Shown in pieces: positions 19,909 through 29,193 of a stretch of 64,000 bases of DNA (its first letter is position 1; each line of letters starts with the position of its first letter). The stretch is from Alphaproteobacteria bacterium (GTDB lineage Bacteria > Pseudomonadota > Alphaproteobacteria > Rickettsiales > SXRF01): NCBI GenBank assembly GCA_025362975.1, contig JANYES010000003.1:62001-126000 (forward strand), read 5' to 3'. The notes under the pieces were generated by a model. The model saw only the letters and a list, made by a program, of their open reading frames with translations. It was not told the origin of the DNA and searched no databases. The translations under genes were made by a program, and so were the position numbers.

Positions 19909-20496
19909 ATGCAATACGTAAAAACGCTTAAAAGCGGCGTGTCGATGGACATTACGGTCAACTATCAGGATTCGGATGGAACGCCGAACTTGTTTCTTTA
20001 TATCAACGTTCAGGATGGGGCGGGCAAAGATGTGGACCTGCGCCTCTGGGATAAGGAAATCATGAACGAATACGACAAAATGATGGACGCGTTTACGCGC
20101 GCCAGATTTGGCTAGGCCAGCAACGAAACTGTGGTGCCAGCGTCTAACGGCAACAGCTTTTTCCTTGTATCAATGGGGCTGGAGCATCCTAAAATCCGAA
20201 GTAAAATTGCGCTTGAAGCGGAATGTGCGCGGATTATGACGGCGCAGGGTTATGAAAACCCTGCGCACAGCATGGTGTTTGAAACGCCGAAGCAAGCGCG
20301 CGGCGCGCATGCCGCCAAACTGAAAGCGCCGGAAGATAAGCCGAAGCCTATCGACGGTATGGCACTGCGCACGGAAATCGAAGATCTGGTGACGAAGGCG
20401 CTGGGCAATACCGGCTCGGCCATGAAACTGACCGACGATGTGATGAAGGCAATCAATAAAAAAATGGGACTCGAAAACCGCGACGGCCCGAAATAA
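19909..20496 (+). pseudogene. Orphan family copy 2, interrupted by an in-frame TAG (20113-20115)
   Basis: MQYVKTLKSGVSMDITVNYQDSDGTPNLFLYINV...ARFG*ASNETVVPASNGN...GLEHP...PKPIDGMALRTEIEDLVTKALGNTGSAMKLTDDVMKAINKKMGLENRDGPK*; same frame on both sides. Confidence 0.7.
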
Positions 20497-20554
20497 CGAT
20501 TAATCTGCTATTACATCAATAAATGCTTTAACGTACGCGTTGATATTACCAGCA

Positions 20555-20581
20555 GAAAAACCCCCGGCCATTGCTGGCCGG
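20555..20581 (-). terminator. Rho-independent terminator for the minus-strand VPLP-CTERM-like gene
   Basis: On the minus strand: CCGGCCAGCAATGGCCGG followed by GGGTTTTT. Confidence 0.7.
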
Positions 20582-20601
20582 AAGTTTATTTGCACTTTAA
20601 A

Positions 20602-21185
20602 TTAAGCAAAAAATTTACGGCGACTAGAAGCTAACGCGCCAATACCCAGCAAGCCGATCAAAAACATCTGGCCGGAGACAGGCAGCGGAACGGCAGATAC
20701 CGAAGCTGTTTCAACACTAACATTAGTGACATACAAATAGGATGGATCTTCGCGCCCGAAGAATTGCAATAAGGATAAGTTTGAAGAAGCGATTGTGTTA
20801 AAAGCATAATGCATGAAATTAGAATTATTGGAAACCGGAGTTAGATCCAAAAGCGTCGTGCCACCGAAGTTCACACGGAATTCCGACTGCGCATAATTAC
20901 TTGGATGAGCCAAATCGAACGATAACGTATAGTTCTGGCCGCTCGAAGTGTTTAGCCTTTGCGAAATGCTACCCAATGTCCCACCGTTCCAATAGCAGCG
21001 GTGGTTGTATTATCAAAAAATCTCGGCTGGACAAAACTGCCCATCGGATTCCAATTGGTAGCGAAATTCGATTGATCGGCAAATGTACCGTCTACCACCA
21101 GATTGGCACTGGCATTGGCCGTAAAGCCAAACACCAAGGCAACGACAGCTGTTGCCACATATGCCTTATTCCGTAATAAAATCAT
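20602..21185 (-). pseudogene. VPLP/PEP-CTERM-like sorting-signal protein, frameshifted
   Basis: Signal peptide part MILLRNKAYVATAVVALVFGFTANASANLVVDGTFADQSNFATNWNP...AAIGTVG (20952..21185), then in another frame TLGSISQRLNTSSGQNYTLSFDLA...SAVPLPVSGQMFLIGLLGIGALASSRRKFFA (20602..~20976). The break is at a G-run near 20976-20982. Confidence 0.65.
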
Positions 21186-21449
21186 AAATCATCCTTTCTA
21201 AACGTTAGATGATCTATTTGTATAAATTTTAATATTTTATCGCATAGGAATTTGGCGAAATAAATAAAGGAGTTCTCAACCTGAGATAAATGAAGAGTAC
21301 TGATTTGTAATAGAACATTTCGACGAGCTTCGCATTATCATCAGCGCGTTGGTCAGTGCGCAGATAGGCAAAGGCGCCGAGGCGACCAAACTCACCGATA
21401 AGATTCTCGGTGCACTGAAAGCCCAGATGGAGCTAAGGCGCAAGCTGGA

Positions 21450-24400
21450 TTAAGCGTTCAACGCGCCGATCTGTTCAAGCAGTTTTTTAATCACGGAAAT
21501 TTTGTTCGCCACGTCTTTCCAATCGTGGGTGAAAACCAGCTTCTGGTCGGGGCGAACTTTCAGGTCTTGGGCGTGGCGCTCGACAAATTCCAATAATTTT
21601 TCAGGATGCGAGAAGGTGTTGCGGTGGAAGGAAATCACCGCACCTTTCGGGCCGACGTCGATGCGCTCGATGCTGGCGGCGCGGCACAACAATTTGATAC
21701 TGAGTGTTGCGATCAAATGGCGCACTTCTTCTGGCATTTCGCCGAAACGGTCAACCAGTTCGGCGGCGAAGCTATCGATGTCGGTTTCCTGGTTCATGTC
21801 GGCGATGCGGCGATACAACCCTAAGCGCAGTGACAAATCCCCTACATAGGTTTCTGGAATCATAACCGAGATGCCGAGGTTGATCTGCGGCGACCAATCG
21901 GTAGTTTCCATTTCTTCGACTTTGGCGTTCTTTGTTTGTTTGCGCAGCGCCGCGACGGCGTCTTCCAACATCTGCTGGTACAGCTCGACGCCGACTTCGC
22001 GGATGTGGCCGGATTGTTCTTCACCGACGAGATTGCCGAAGCCGCGGATATCCATGTCGTGCGAGGCGAGCGAGAAACCGGCGCCGAGCGTGTCGAGGGT
22101 TTGCATGACTTCGAGCCTGCGGGTGGCGTTCCTGCTCAGGGTGCGGCGGAAAGGTAACAGGAAATAAGCATAGGCGCGGATTTTACCGCGACCGACGCGG
22201 CCGCGCATCTGGTAGAGTTGCGACAAGCCGAAGAGGTGGGAATTGTGGATGATCATCGTGTTGGCGGTGGGGATGTCGAGGCCGGATTCTATGATGGCGG
22301 TGGAGAGTAAAATGTCGTATTGGCCGTCGTAGAACTCGTTCATAACGTTGTCGAGGCTTGCGGGAGTCATCTGGCCGTGGGCGACGGCCATGCGGGCTTC
22401 GGGGACAAGATCGGTGATTTGCGCCTTGAGGTCACCGATATCTTTGATGCGCGGGGTGACGAGGAATACTTTACCGCTGCGGTGCATTTCGCGTAAGACT
22501 GCTTCGCGCAGCACCACCGGGTCGAACGGCATAACGAAGCTGCGAATGGCGAGGCGATCAACGGGAGGGGTGGTGATGAGGCTTAAATCACGCACGCCGG
22601 TGAGCGCCATTTGCAAAGTGCGCGGGATGGGCGTGGCAGATAAGGTCAGGACGTGCACTTCGGAGCGCATTTCCTTGAGTTTTTCTTTTTGCACGACGCC
22701 GAAATGCTGCTCTTCATCGATAATGATAAGGCCAAGGTTTTTGAAGCTGACTTGTTTCGAAAGCAGCGCATGCGTGCCGACGACGATGTCAACCTTGCCT
22801 TCGGCGAGCATCTCGCGAGTCTCTTTTTGTTCTTTGGTGGTGACCATGCGCGACAGTTGGCGGATGGTGACGGGGAAGCCCTCGAAGCGGTTGCGGAAAT
22901 TGCGGTAATGCTGGCGGGCGAGCAACGTGGTCGGGGCGATGACGGCGACCTGGCGCGGATGTTCAGGATTGCATGCGGCGACGAAAGCGGCGCGAAGGGC
23001 TACTTCGGTTTTGCCGAAGCCGACATCGCCGCAGATGAGGCGGTCCATCGGCTTGCCGGAATATAAATCTTCAGTGACTTCCTGAATGGCTCGGGCCTGA
23101 TCTTCAGTTTCCACGTACGGGAAGCGGGCCACGAAATCGTCGTAGGTGCCGATGGGGGTTTCCATGACGGTGCCTTGGCGGATTAGGCGTTCGGCGGCGG
23201 TTTTGAGCAAAGCTTCGGCAGCAATTTTGATGCGTTGCTTCAGCTTGGCTTTGCGCGCCTGCCATGAAGCGCCGCCGAGCTTGTCGAGCTGGGTGCCTTC
23301 TTCTTCAAGGCCGAAGCGCGAGACCATGTCGATGTTTTCAACAGGCAGGAACAGCTTATCGTCGTTGGCGTAGATAATTTTCAGGCAGTCATGCGCCGCA
23401 CCCGATACGGTGAGGGTGATGAGGCCTTCGAAGCGCCCAATGCCGTGTTCTTTATGGACGATAAGTTCGTCCACGTCGAAATCCGCAGATTCGGCAAGGA
23501 AGACGTCAGATTTTTTCTTCTTCGGCTTAGCGCGCGAAATGCGTTCGCCGAGCACGTCCTGTTCGCTGAGGATCAGGTTCTTCTCGGTTTCGAAGCCATT
23601 TTCTAAAGGCAGAAGTGCCAAGCCAATGGTTTTGCCTTTGACGTCTTTGGTGTTTTTCCAGCTTTCGATGGTGATGACGTGGAAACCGCGTTCCAGAAGG
23701 ATGGTTTGCAGGCGTTCGCGTGAGCCTTGCGAGTAGCAAGCGAGGATGGTGGATTTGCCGTTATTGGCGGCGGAATCGACGTGGTCGCGAAGCTGGTCGA
23801 ACGGCGTGCGGTCGATCTGGTTCTGGGCGAAGCGGATGGCGGGGCGGAAGCCGAGCTGGATAACGCTGGCGGCGTCGGGAATTTCGGTGAAGGGGGAGAA
23901 GACCGCGCTGTTGTGCGTGGCTAACGTGGCTTCGAAAGGCTTTTCGGTGAGGAAAGCCTGATTCGGCGGCACGGGATGATAGATCGAACCGGAGGCGAAA
24001 CTGTTTTTGCTGCTCGAATTTTTAACGGCGTTAACGCGGGCTTCGTAATAATCGGCGATGCTTTCAAAACGTTCGTGGACGGCGGATTCGGCTTCACTGT
24101 CAAGGGTGACGAGGCAGCCGGGGCAGTAGTCGAAGATGCTGTCGAGATGGTCGTAAAACAGCGGCAGCCAATGCTCCATGCCGGTATAGTTGCGCTTGTT
24201 GGAGATGGATTCGTAGAGCGGGTCTTCCTTGCTCACCGCGCCGAACAGCTCGCGGTAGCGTTCGCGGAAACGTTCGACGGTGGTGTCGTTGAGCTGCACT
24301 TCGCTCATGGGGTAGAGCAAAAGCTGGTCGCGCTTGGCGTGGGAAATCTGCGAAAGCGGGTCGTAATCGCGCATGGATTCGATGTCGTCGCCGAAGAGGT

Positions 24401-24986
24401 CGATGCGCACGCCCTGGTTCATGTCGCCTAGCATCAGGCCTGCGGGCATGATGTCGATGATGCCGCCGCGAACCGCAAATTCGCCAGGCTCCATTGCCTT
24501 GCCGCTGCGGTGATAGCCTTGGGCGGCGAGGTAGCGCATCAGTGAATCGACGTTAAGCGGTTTGGATTTATCGATAGCGAACACGATGTCGCGCATGACG
24601 GAACGGGGCGGCAATTTCTGCACCGCGGCATTGGCGGTGGTGAGGATAATGCGTGGTTTGCCCGATGTGGTGGCGGCAAGCATGGCAAGCGTGCGCATGC
24701 GGGCGGCCATGATGGCTGGCAGGGGGGAGGTGCGGTCGTAGGGCATGCAATCCCATGCCGGGAAGCGCAGGATTTCGGTGTCGGGGGCGAAAAAGGCCAG
24801 CGCCTCGGCCAGCATGTCGAGGCTTCGGTCATGGATGGCGATGTGGAGGATATCGGTCGGTTTTTTGCCTAAACCGCTGCGACCGGCGATTATGTCGCTT
24901 AAAACGAGGGCTTCGCCGCCAGCGGATACGCCCGCGAGGGTCCATAGGGTATGGGAGCGTTCCTGGGTTTCGGCGGCGGTGGTCAT
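21450..24986 (-). CDS. mfd: Transcription-repair coupling factor
   Basis: RecG/Mfd helicase motifs (LICGDVGFGKTEVALRAAF, IIDEEQHFGV, LSATPIPRTLQMAL, LYQMRGRVGRG); start MTTAAETQERS at 24986. Confidence 0.95.
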   Translation of the reverse strand: MTTAAETQERSHTLWTLAGVSAGGEALVLSDIIAGRSGLGKKPTDILHIAIHDRSLDMLAEALAFFAPDTEILRFPAWDCMPYDRTSPLPAIMAARMRTLAMLAATTSGKPRIILTTANAAVQKLPPRSVMRDIVFAIDKSKPLNVDSLMRYLAAQGYHRSGKAMEPGEFAVRGGIIDIMPAGLMLGDMNQGVRIDLFGDDIESMRDYDPLSQISHAKRDQLLLYPMSEVQLNDTTVERFRERYRELFGAVSKEDPLYESISNKRNYTGMEHWLPLFYDHLDSIFDYCPGCLVTLDSEAESAVHERFESIADYYEARVNAVKNSSSKNSFASGSIYHPVPPNQAFLTEKPFEATLATHNSAVFSPFTEIPDAASVIQLGFRPAIRFAQNQIDRTPFDQLRDHVDSAANNGKSTILACYSQGSRERLQTILLERGFHVITIESWKNTKDVKGKTIGLALLPLENGFETEKNLILSEQDVLGERISRAKPKKKKSDVFLAESADFDVDELIVHKEHGIGRFEGLITLTVSGAAHDCLKIIYANDDKLFLPVENIDMVSRFGLEEEGTQLDKLGGASWQARKAKLKQRIKIAAEALLKTAAERLIRQGTVMETPIGTYDDFVARFPYVETEDQARAIQEVTEDLYSGKPMDRLICGDVGFGKTEVALRAAFVAACNPEHPRQVAVIAPTTLLARQHYRNFRNRFEGFPVTIRQLSRMVTTKEQKETREMLAEGKVDIVVGTHALLSKQVSFKNLGLIIIDEEQHFGVVQKEKLKEMRSEVHVLTLSATPIPRTLQMALTGVRDLSLITTPPVDRLAIRSFVMPFDPVVLREAVLREMHRSGKVFLVTPRIKDIGDLKAQITDLVPEARMAVAHGQMTPASLDNVMNEFYDGQYDILLSTAIIESGLDIPTANTMIIHNSHLFGLSQLYQMRGRVGRGKIRAYAYFLLPFRRTLSRNATRRLEVMQTLDTLGAGFSLASHDMDIRGFGNLVGEEQSGHIREVGVELYQQMLEDAVAALRKQTKNAKVEEMETTDWSPQINLGISVMIPETYVGDLSLRLGLYRRIADMNQETDIDSFAAELVDRFGEMPEEVRHLIATLSIKLLCRAASIERIDVGPKGAVISFHRNTFSHPEKLLEFVERHAQDLKVRPDQKLVFTHDWKDVANKISVIKKLLEQIGALNA

Positions 24987-24990
24987 AGCG

Positions 24991-25242
24991 TTACTGGACG
25001 CCGCAGGTTTTGAGCATGCCAATAAGCTCATGATACACGGGGTCTGCTTCGGATTTATCGGTCAGCCACGCCCAGATGTTGACGTCGTCCTCGTCAAGCA
25101 GGCGTTCATAGGCTGAAAGCTGCGCAGGGTCTAGGGTTGCGAGCTTCGTTTCGCAAAACTTGCCGAAAACCAGATCGGTTTCCTTGCAGCCGCGGTGGCC
25201 GCTGCGGTAGACTAGGCGCTTAAGTAGTAATTCCCGGCTCAT
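24991..25242 (-). CDS. sdhE: Succinate dehydrogenase assembly factor 2 / FAD assembly factor
   Basis: KRLVYRSGHRGCKETDLVFGKF...YERLLDEDDVNIWAWL; adjacent to mfd. Confidence 0.9.
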   Translation of the reverse strand: MSRELLLKRLVYRSGHRGCKETDLVFGKFCETKLATLDPAQLSAYERLLDEDDVNIWAWLTDKSEADPVYHELIGMLKTCGVQ

Positions 25243-25338
25243 ATAATATTGTTATTATTAGGAATTAATCATTTGTTTACGATGTTGCTCTAAATTTAAG
25301 ACCAAGCAGTGCAAATTTAAGGGGTTAATCACGTTTTT

Positions 25339-26280
25339 ATGATGCTCGGCCATCGCAGCAACGACGCTGTCATTACCATTTGCCAGAATAATATCGCAAA
25401 GTCGATAGAAATTACTGGCGTAAACAAGGCTGGTGAAGACTTGCTGGGCTATTCGGCTGCCGATCTCGCGGGCAAGCCCCTTTACCAGATCCTGCCGCCG
25501 CGCATCGCCAATATGCTCAAAGAATATGTCGAGTTTGAATCCGACGCCAACGATGTAGGCCACGTGCTGGGCAAGGTGCAGAGTTTCAGCACCGTTTCGG
25601 CCGATGGCAAAGAAAACGGCTATCGCCTGAAAGTGGTGCGCACGGAAGCCACCGGCATGGAGATTTCGTTCAACCTCGTGCTTCAGGACAAGCAGGGCTT
25701 GCGCAAGAATGAGGCGTTACGCAAAGCTATTCAGGATAATTTCCGCGGCCACGAAGTGATCGACGCGGATACCGGCCTGCCGGACCGTTACTCGCTTAGC
25801 AAAGATGTCGAGCTGATGGGATATTACAATAATAAGGGCGATTTGCGCTCGTGTTTCGCGGTGGTGCAGCTCGATCATTATGATGAGTTATTGTCGCAGT
25901 ATGGCCGCACGGGTTGCCATAGTATCGTCAAGCATATCGCAGTGATTTCGAAGAATACGCTGCGCCCGGACGACGTGGTAGGGCTGATCAATTACAAGCG
26001 CCTTGGGATTTTGCTGCTCGATACGTCGCTGGAATCGGCGCGTATGGCGGTGAACCGCCTGCGCTGGCAGATTGCGGCAAACCCGTATATTTTACCGGAT
26101 AAGACGAATGTCGGCTTGAGCGTTAGCATCAGCTTCAGCCCGATTGGCGGGCGCGTGAACGAAAAAAGCGTGATGGAATATTGCGAGAACACGCTGGAAG
26201 TGCTTGGCGCGGCAGCGGTGAACGTGCTCACCGAAGTCGACGACGCGGAACGTTTGAAGGCCGACGAAAAGAAAGCTTAG
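25339..26280 (+). CDS. PAS domain plus degenerate GGDEF-like domain protein
   Basis: PAS (ITGVNKAGEDLLGYSAADLAGKPLYQILPP), then DADTGLPDRYSLSKDVE...VVQLDHYDELLSQYG...RPDDVVGLINYKRLGILLLDT. GGDEF site replaced by INYKR. Confidence 0.7.
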   Translation: MMLGHRSNDAVITICQNNIAKSIEITGVNKAGEDLLGYSAADLAGKPLYQILPPRIANMLKEYVEFESDANDVGHVLGKVQSFSTVSADGKENGYRLKVVRTEATGMEISFNLVLQDKQGLRKNEALRKAIQDNFRGHEVIDADTGLPDRYSLSKDVELMGYYNNKGDLRSCFAVVQLDHYDELLSQYGRTGCHSIVKHIAVISKNTLRPDDVVGLINYKRLGILLLDTSLESARMAVNRLRWQIAANPYILPDKTNVGLSVSISFSPIGGRVNEKSVMEYCENTLEVLGAAAVNVLTEVDDAERLKADEKKA

Positions 26281-27497
26281 CGCGAAGCGCGCACATCGTC
26301 GCGCGCGGGTCGCGGCGTTCCGAATTTCTCGAAGAATTTTTCCTGTGATACTTCCAGATCTTTTGCCAGTTGGTCGCGCACCAGCGGATCGGCCAATTCG
26401 ATCTCGATTTTCTTGACAAGGCTGAGCGTATCGCGCGGCACGCCGCTCCAGACAGCTTCGCTGGAGGAAATGAACAAATCCATCATGAAACGATTGGCGA
26501 TTTCAGCACCGGGAGTGGCTTGACCGAGGATGCGCGCACGGTTGTTGGCGAGGTCGACCTGCACGCGGTCCTTATACATATAAATCTGCAAAGCATGCTG
26601 GTTGTTGTCGCCGATTTCATCGACGGTAACGTCGTACTGGTCGTGCGGCAGGGTGATGTTGCCCGGCTCAAACCCTTGCAACTGAATGCCGGGTTTCGCT
26701 TTGATTTTAGCGACGGGCACAGAGTTGGAGCCGATCAGCGGCCAGAGTTGCAGGCCGTTGCCGAGGCGTTCGGTGATGAGCACGTTGGAATCGCGCACGG
26801 TTGGCGCCGTGTTGTATTTGCGGGCGATGCGGTCGAGCGCGGAGTTGAAATCGATGCCCGGCACGGTGCAGTGCTGCTCGGTGATGTGATAGGAATTGCC
26901 GACATTGAGCTTGCCCATACAGGCCATCGCTTCGCAGGCTTCGGCTTGGGTGAAGCCTTTTTCTTCGAGCATCGTGTGCAAATAGTCGAAGGTTTCGGCA
27001 AGCACGACGGTGCCGAAGCTGTGGGCGAAGAAATTGAACTGGCTCAGCTTGATTTTGGTATCGAGAATGGCTTGCGCGCGGGAGGTATCATCGTGGAAAG
27101 CGATATAGGGGATGTGCGGTTCGATGATGTCTTTGAGCAGTTGCATGCCGAAGGTTTGCGGCGCGTCAAATTCATCGTGATAACCGTTATGCGTGGTGCC
27201 TTCGGTGACACGCTGGTTGTAGCGCAGCATGTAATTCGTCAGTTTGGTGTCGGTGAATTTTTCGCCGTTGACGATGGTGATGACAGTGAAATCGCTCGGG
27301 CTGTGGCCGTCGAAAAAGCTTTCGACGCAGGAGAGCTGGCGCGAGGGTTCAGTTTTGCTGGAGAATCCGTCCATGCCGAGGCAGGAAACGAAAACTGGCT
27401 TTTTGGTTTCAGCAATGACCTGCTGCACTTCGTCCGCGGAATATTCGCGGATCGTGTCTGTCGCGGGGTCGCGAAGGAAGTATTTTAAACTCGGCAT
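26277..27497 (-). CDS. Hypothetical protein with alpha/beta-hydrolase-like nucleophile elbow (AHSFG)
   Basis: 406 aa; NFFAHSFGTVVLAETFDYL suggests a serine hydrolase-like segment; otherwise unrecognised. Confidence 0.55.
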   Translation of the reverse strand: MPSLKYFLRDPATDTIREYSADEVQQVIAETKKPVFVSCLGMDGFSSKTEPSRQLSCVESFFDGHSPSDFTVITIVNGEKFTDTKLTNYMLRYNQRVTEGTTHNGYHDEFDAPQTFGMQLLKDIIEPHIPYIAFHDDTSRAQAILDTKIKLSQFNFFAHSFGTVVLAETFDYLHTMLEEKGFTQAEACEAMACMGKLNVGNSYHITEQHCTVPGIDFNSALDRIARKYNTAPTVRDSNVLITERLGNGLQLWPLIGSNSVPVAKIKAKPGIQLQGFEPGNITLPHDQYDVTVDEIGDNNQHALQIYMYKDRVQVDLANNRARILGQATPGAEIANRFMMDLFISSSEAVWSGVPRDTLSLVKKIEIELADPLVRDQLAKDLEVSQEKFFEKFGTPRPARDDVRASR

Positions 27498-27503
27498 TAT
27501 TAA

Positions 27504-28361
27504 TCACACCCTTTTGCCCATTTTTCCCGCAGTGTCCTGAATAAATTGCCATGCTACGCGGCCTGAGCGATTGCCGCGAGTCTGGGACCACATTAGAGCG
27601 TCTTCGCGCAATTGTTGCGGTGCGATGTCTAGCTTATAGTATCTGGCGTAGTTTTCAACCATTGCGAGGTAAGTATCTTGCGAGCAGCTATGGAAGCCCA
27701 GCCAGAGGCCGAACCTATCGGAAAGTGAGACTTTTTCCTCCACGGCCTCGCCGGGGTTGATGGCGGTGGAGCGCTCGTTTTCGATCATGTCGCGGGGCAT
27801 CAGGTGGCGGCGATTGGAGGTGGCGTAGAACAAAACATGGTCGGGGCGGCCTTCGATGCCGCCTTCAAGCACGGCTTTGAGGGACTTGTAGGCGCTGTCG
27901 TTTTCATCGAACGAGAGGTCGTCGCAGAAGATGATGAAGCGGCGGATAACCCACCCGCGCAGGATATTCATCAACTGCGGCATGGTCCGGATGTCCTCCC
28001 GGTGAATTTCAATCAGCACGAGGCCGTTGGGGATAAGCTTATTAATATGGGCGTGCACGGATTTAACGATGGAGCTTTTGCCCATGCCGCGCGCGCCCCA
28101 GAGCAGCACGTTGTTGGCGGAATAGCCCTTAGCGAATTGCAGCGTGTTGGCGAGCAATGTGCTGGCCACGTCTTCGACGCCGATCAATAACTTCATGTCG
28201 ATAGAATGGGTTTGGGCGACGGGAATGAGGTCTTTGCGCTCGGGGTCCCACGTGTAGGCGTTGGCGCTTTTAATGTCGATTTTGCCCTCCGGCTCGGGGC
28301 CTAAGCGTTCGATGGCTTGCGCGATGCGTTGGAAAATGCGGAGTTCGTCCTGGCTGGTCAT
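27504..28361 (-). CDS. DUF815-family AAA ATPase
   Basis: NNVLLWGARGMGKSSIVKSVHA (Walker A), IIFCDDLSFDENDSAYKSLKAVLEGGIEGRPDHVLFYATSNRRHL. Confidence 0.88.
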   Translation of the reverse strand: MTSQDELRIFQRIAQAIERLGPEPEGKIDIKSANAYTWDPERKDLIPVAQTHSIDMKLLIGVEDVASTLLANTLQFAKGYSANNVLLWGARGMGKSSIVKSVHAHINKLIPNGLVLIEIHREDIRTMPQLMNILRGWVIRRFIIFCDDLSFDENDSAYKSLKAVLEGGIEGRPDHVLFYATSNRRHLMPRDMIENERSTAINPGEAVEEKVSLSDRFGLWLGFHSCSQDTYLAMVENYARYYKLDIAPQQLREDALMWSQTRGNRSGRVAWQFIQDTAGKMGKRV

Positions 28362-28371
28362 GGGATTCTTT

Positions 28372-29091
28372 CTAGCGGTCTTGCAATTTCTGAGCTAGCG
28401 CATTTTGCGCGGGCGTAAGTTGCACGCCGGTGGGTTTGGAACGGTAGAGGGCAGGGTCGATGAAGGCGGTGATTTCGCGCGTGCTTGGCATCTCGATGCG
28501 GCGCACGCCGAGTTCGGCGAGTTGCTCGTAAAGCGAATGCGTGGTTTCCACCGGATTGGCCAGAAGATCACTGTGGCGGAGGTAGATTTTAGGGATGTCG
28601 GCGGTATTGGCGATGATGCCTTCAGCGTAAACCTGCCACAGTGCAAGAGCTTTTTCTACGGGAAAACCGTCCCTTTTTTGCAACGATAAGGCGATTTCCT
28701 CGGGCGCGCGGTGGACGATGACGGCGATGGGTACTTCAAGATGCGGCCGCCATGCCGGAAGCGTCAGGCACAGGCGCGGGTCTTTGAGCACCCACGGGCG
28801 GAAAGCGTCCAAGCCGAGGGCTATTTTAGCGATTGCAGACCGTATGTTATCAGGAATTTTGGCGGCTTCGGATGCCTTCCAGCGGGCCAGATCGCTCCAG
28901 CTACAGCCTTTGGAGGCCAGCAAGGCCTCGTTTAATTTAAAAACTTCGGGCCGCTCCCAGAATCCTTTTGGATTATTGATGGTTATCTCTCCAACGCTCG
29001 ATTCCGGGCCGAAATAGGCGCCCATAATGTTAATTAATCGGGTGGTGAGCGAAGTGCCCGAACGGTGCATGCCGAGGACGATAATTTGCAT
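28372..29091 (-). CDS. Sulfotransferase family protein
   Basis: MQIIVLGMHRSGTSLTTRLINIMG (5'-PSB-like loop), WVLKDPRLCLTLPAW. Confidence 0.8.
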   Translation of the reverse strand: MQIIVLGMHRSGTSLTTRLINIMGAYFGPESSVGEITINNPKGFWERPEVFKLNEALLASKGCSWSDLARWKASEAAKIPDNIRSAIAKIALGLDAFRPWVLKDPRLCLTLPAWRPHLEVPIAVIVHRAPEEIALSLQKRDGFPVEKALALWQVYAEGIIANTADIPKIYLRHSDLLANPVETTHSLYEQLAELGVRRIEMPSTREITAFIDPALYRSKPTGVQLTPAQNALAQKLQDR

Positions 29092-29193
29092 GGTTACCCT
29101 TTAAAAATCAGGCGTTTTTTATTATTTATCAATAGACATGTAATACCCTATAATCCTTGCGTTAAACAACCGTAAATATCAACTCCCTTCCGA

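Noticed and set aside
19765-20115. Genome-wide stop-codon reassignment as explanation for the interrupted paralogs
   Set aside because: TAA, TAG and TGA are each used as terminal codons by clear genes here (e.g. TAG ends the giant and lysA, TAA ends the flagellin gene, TGA ends parC and dapF).
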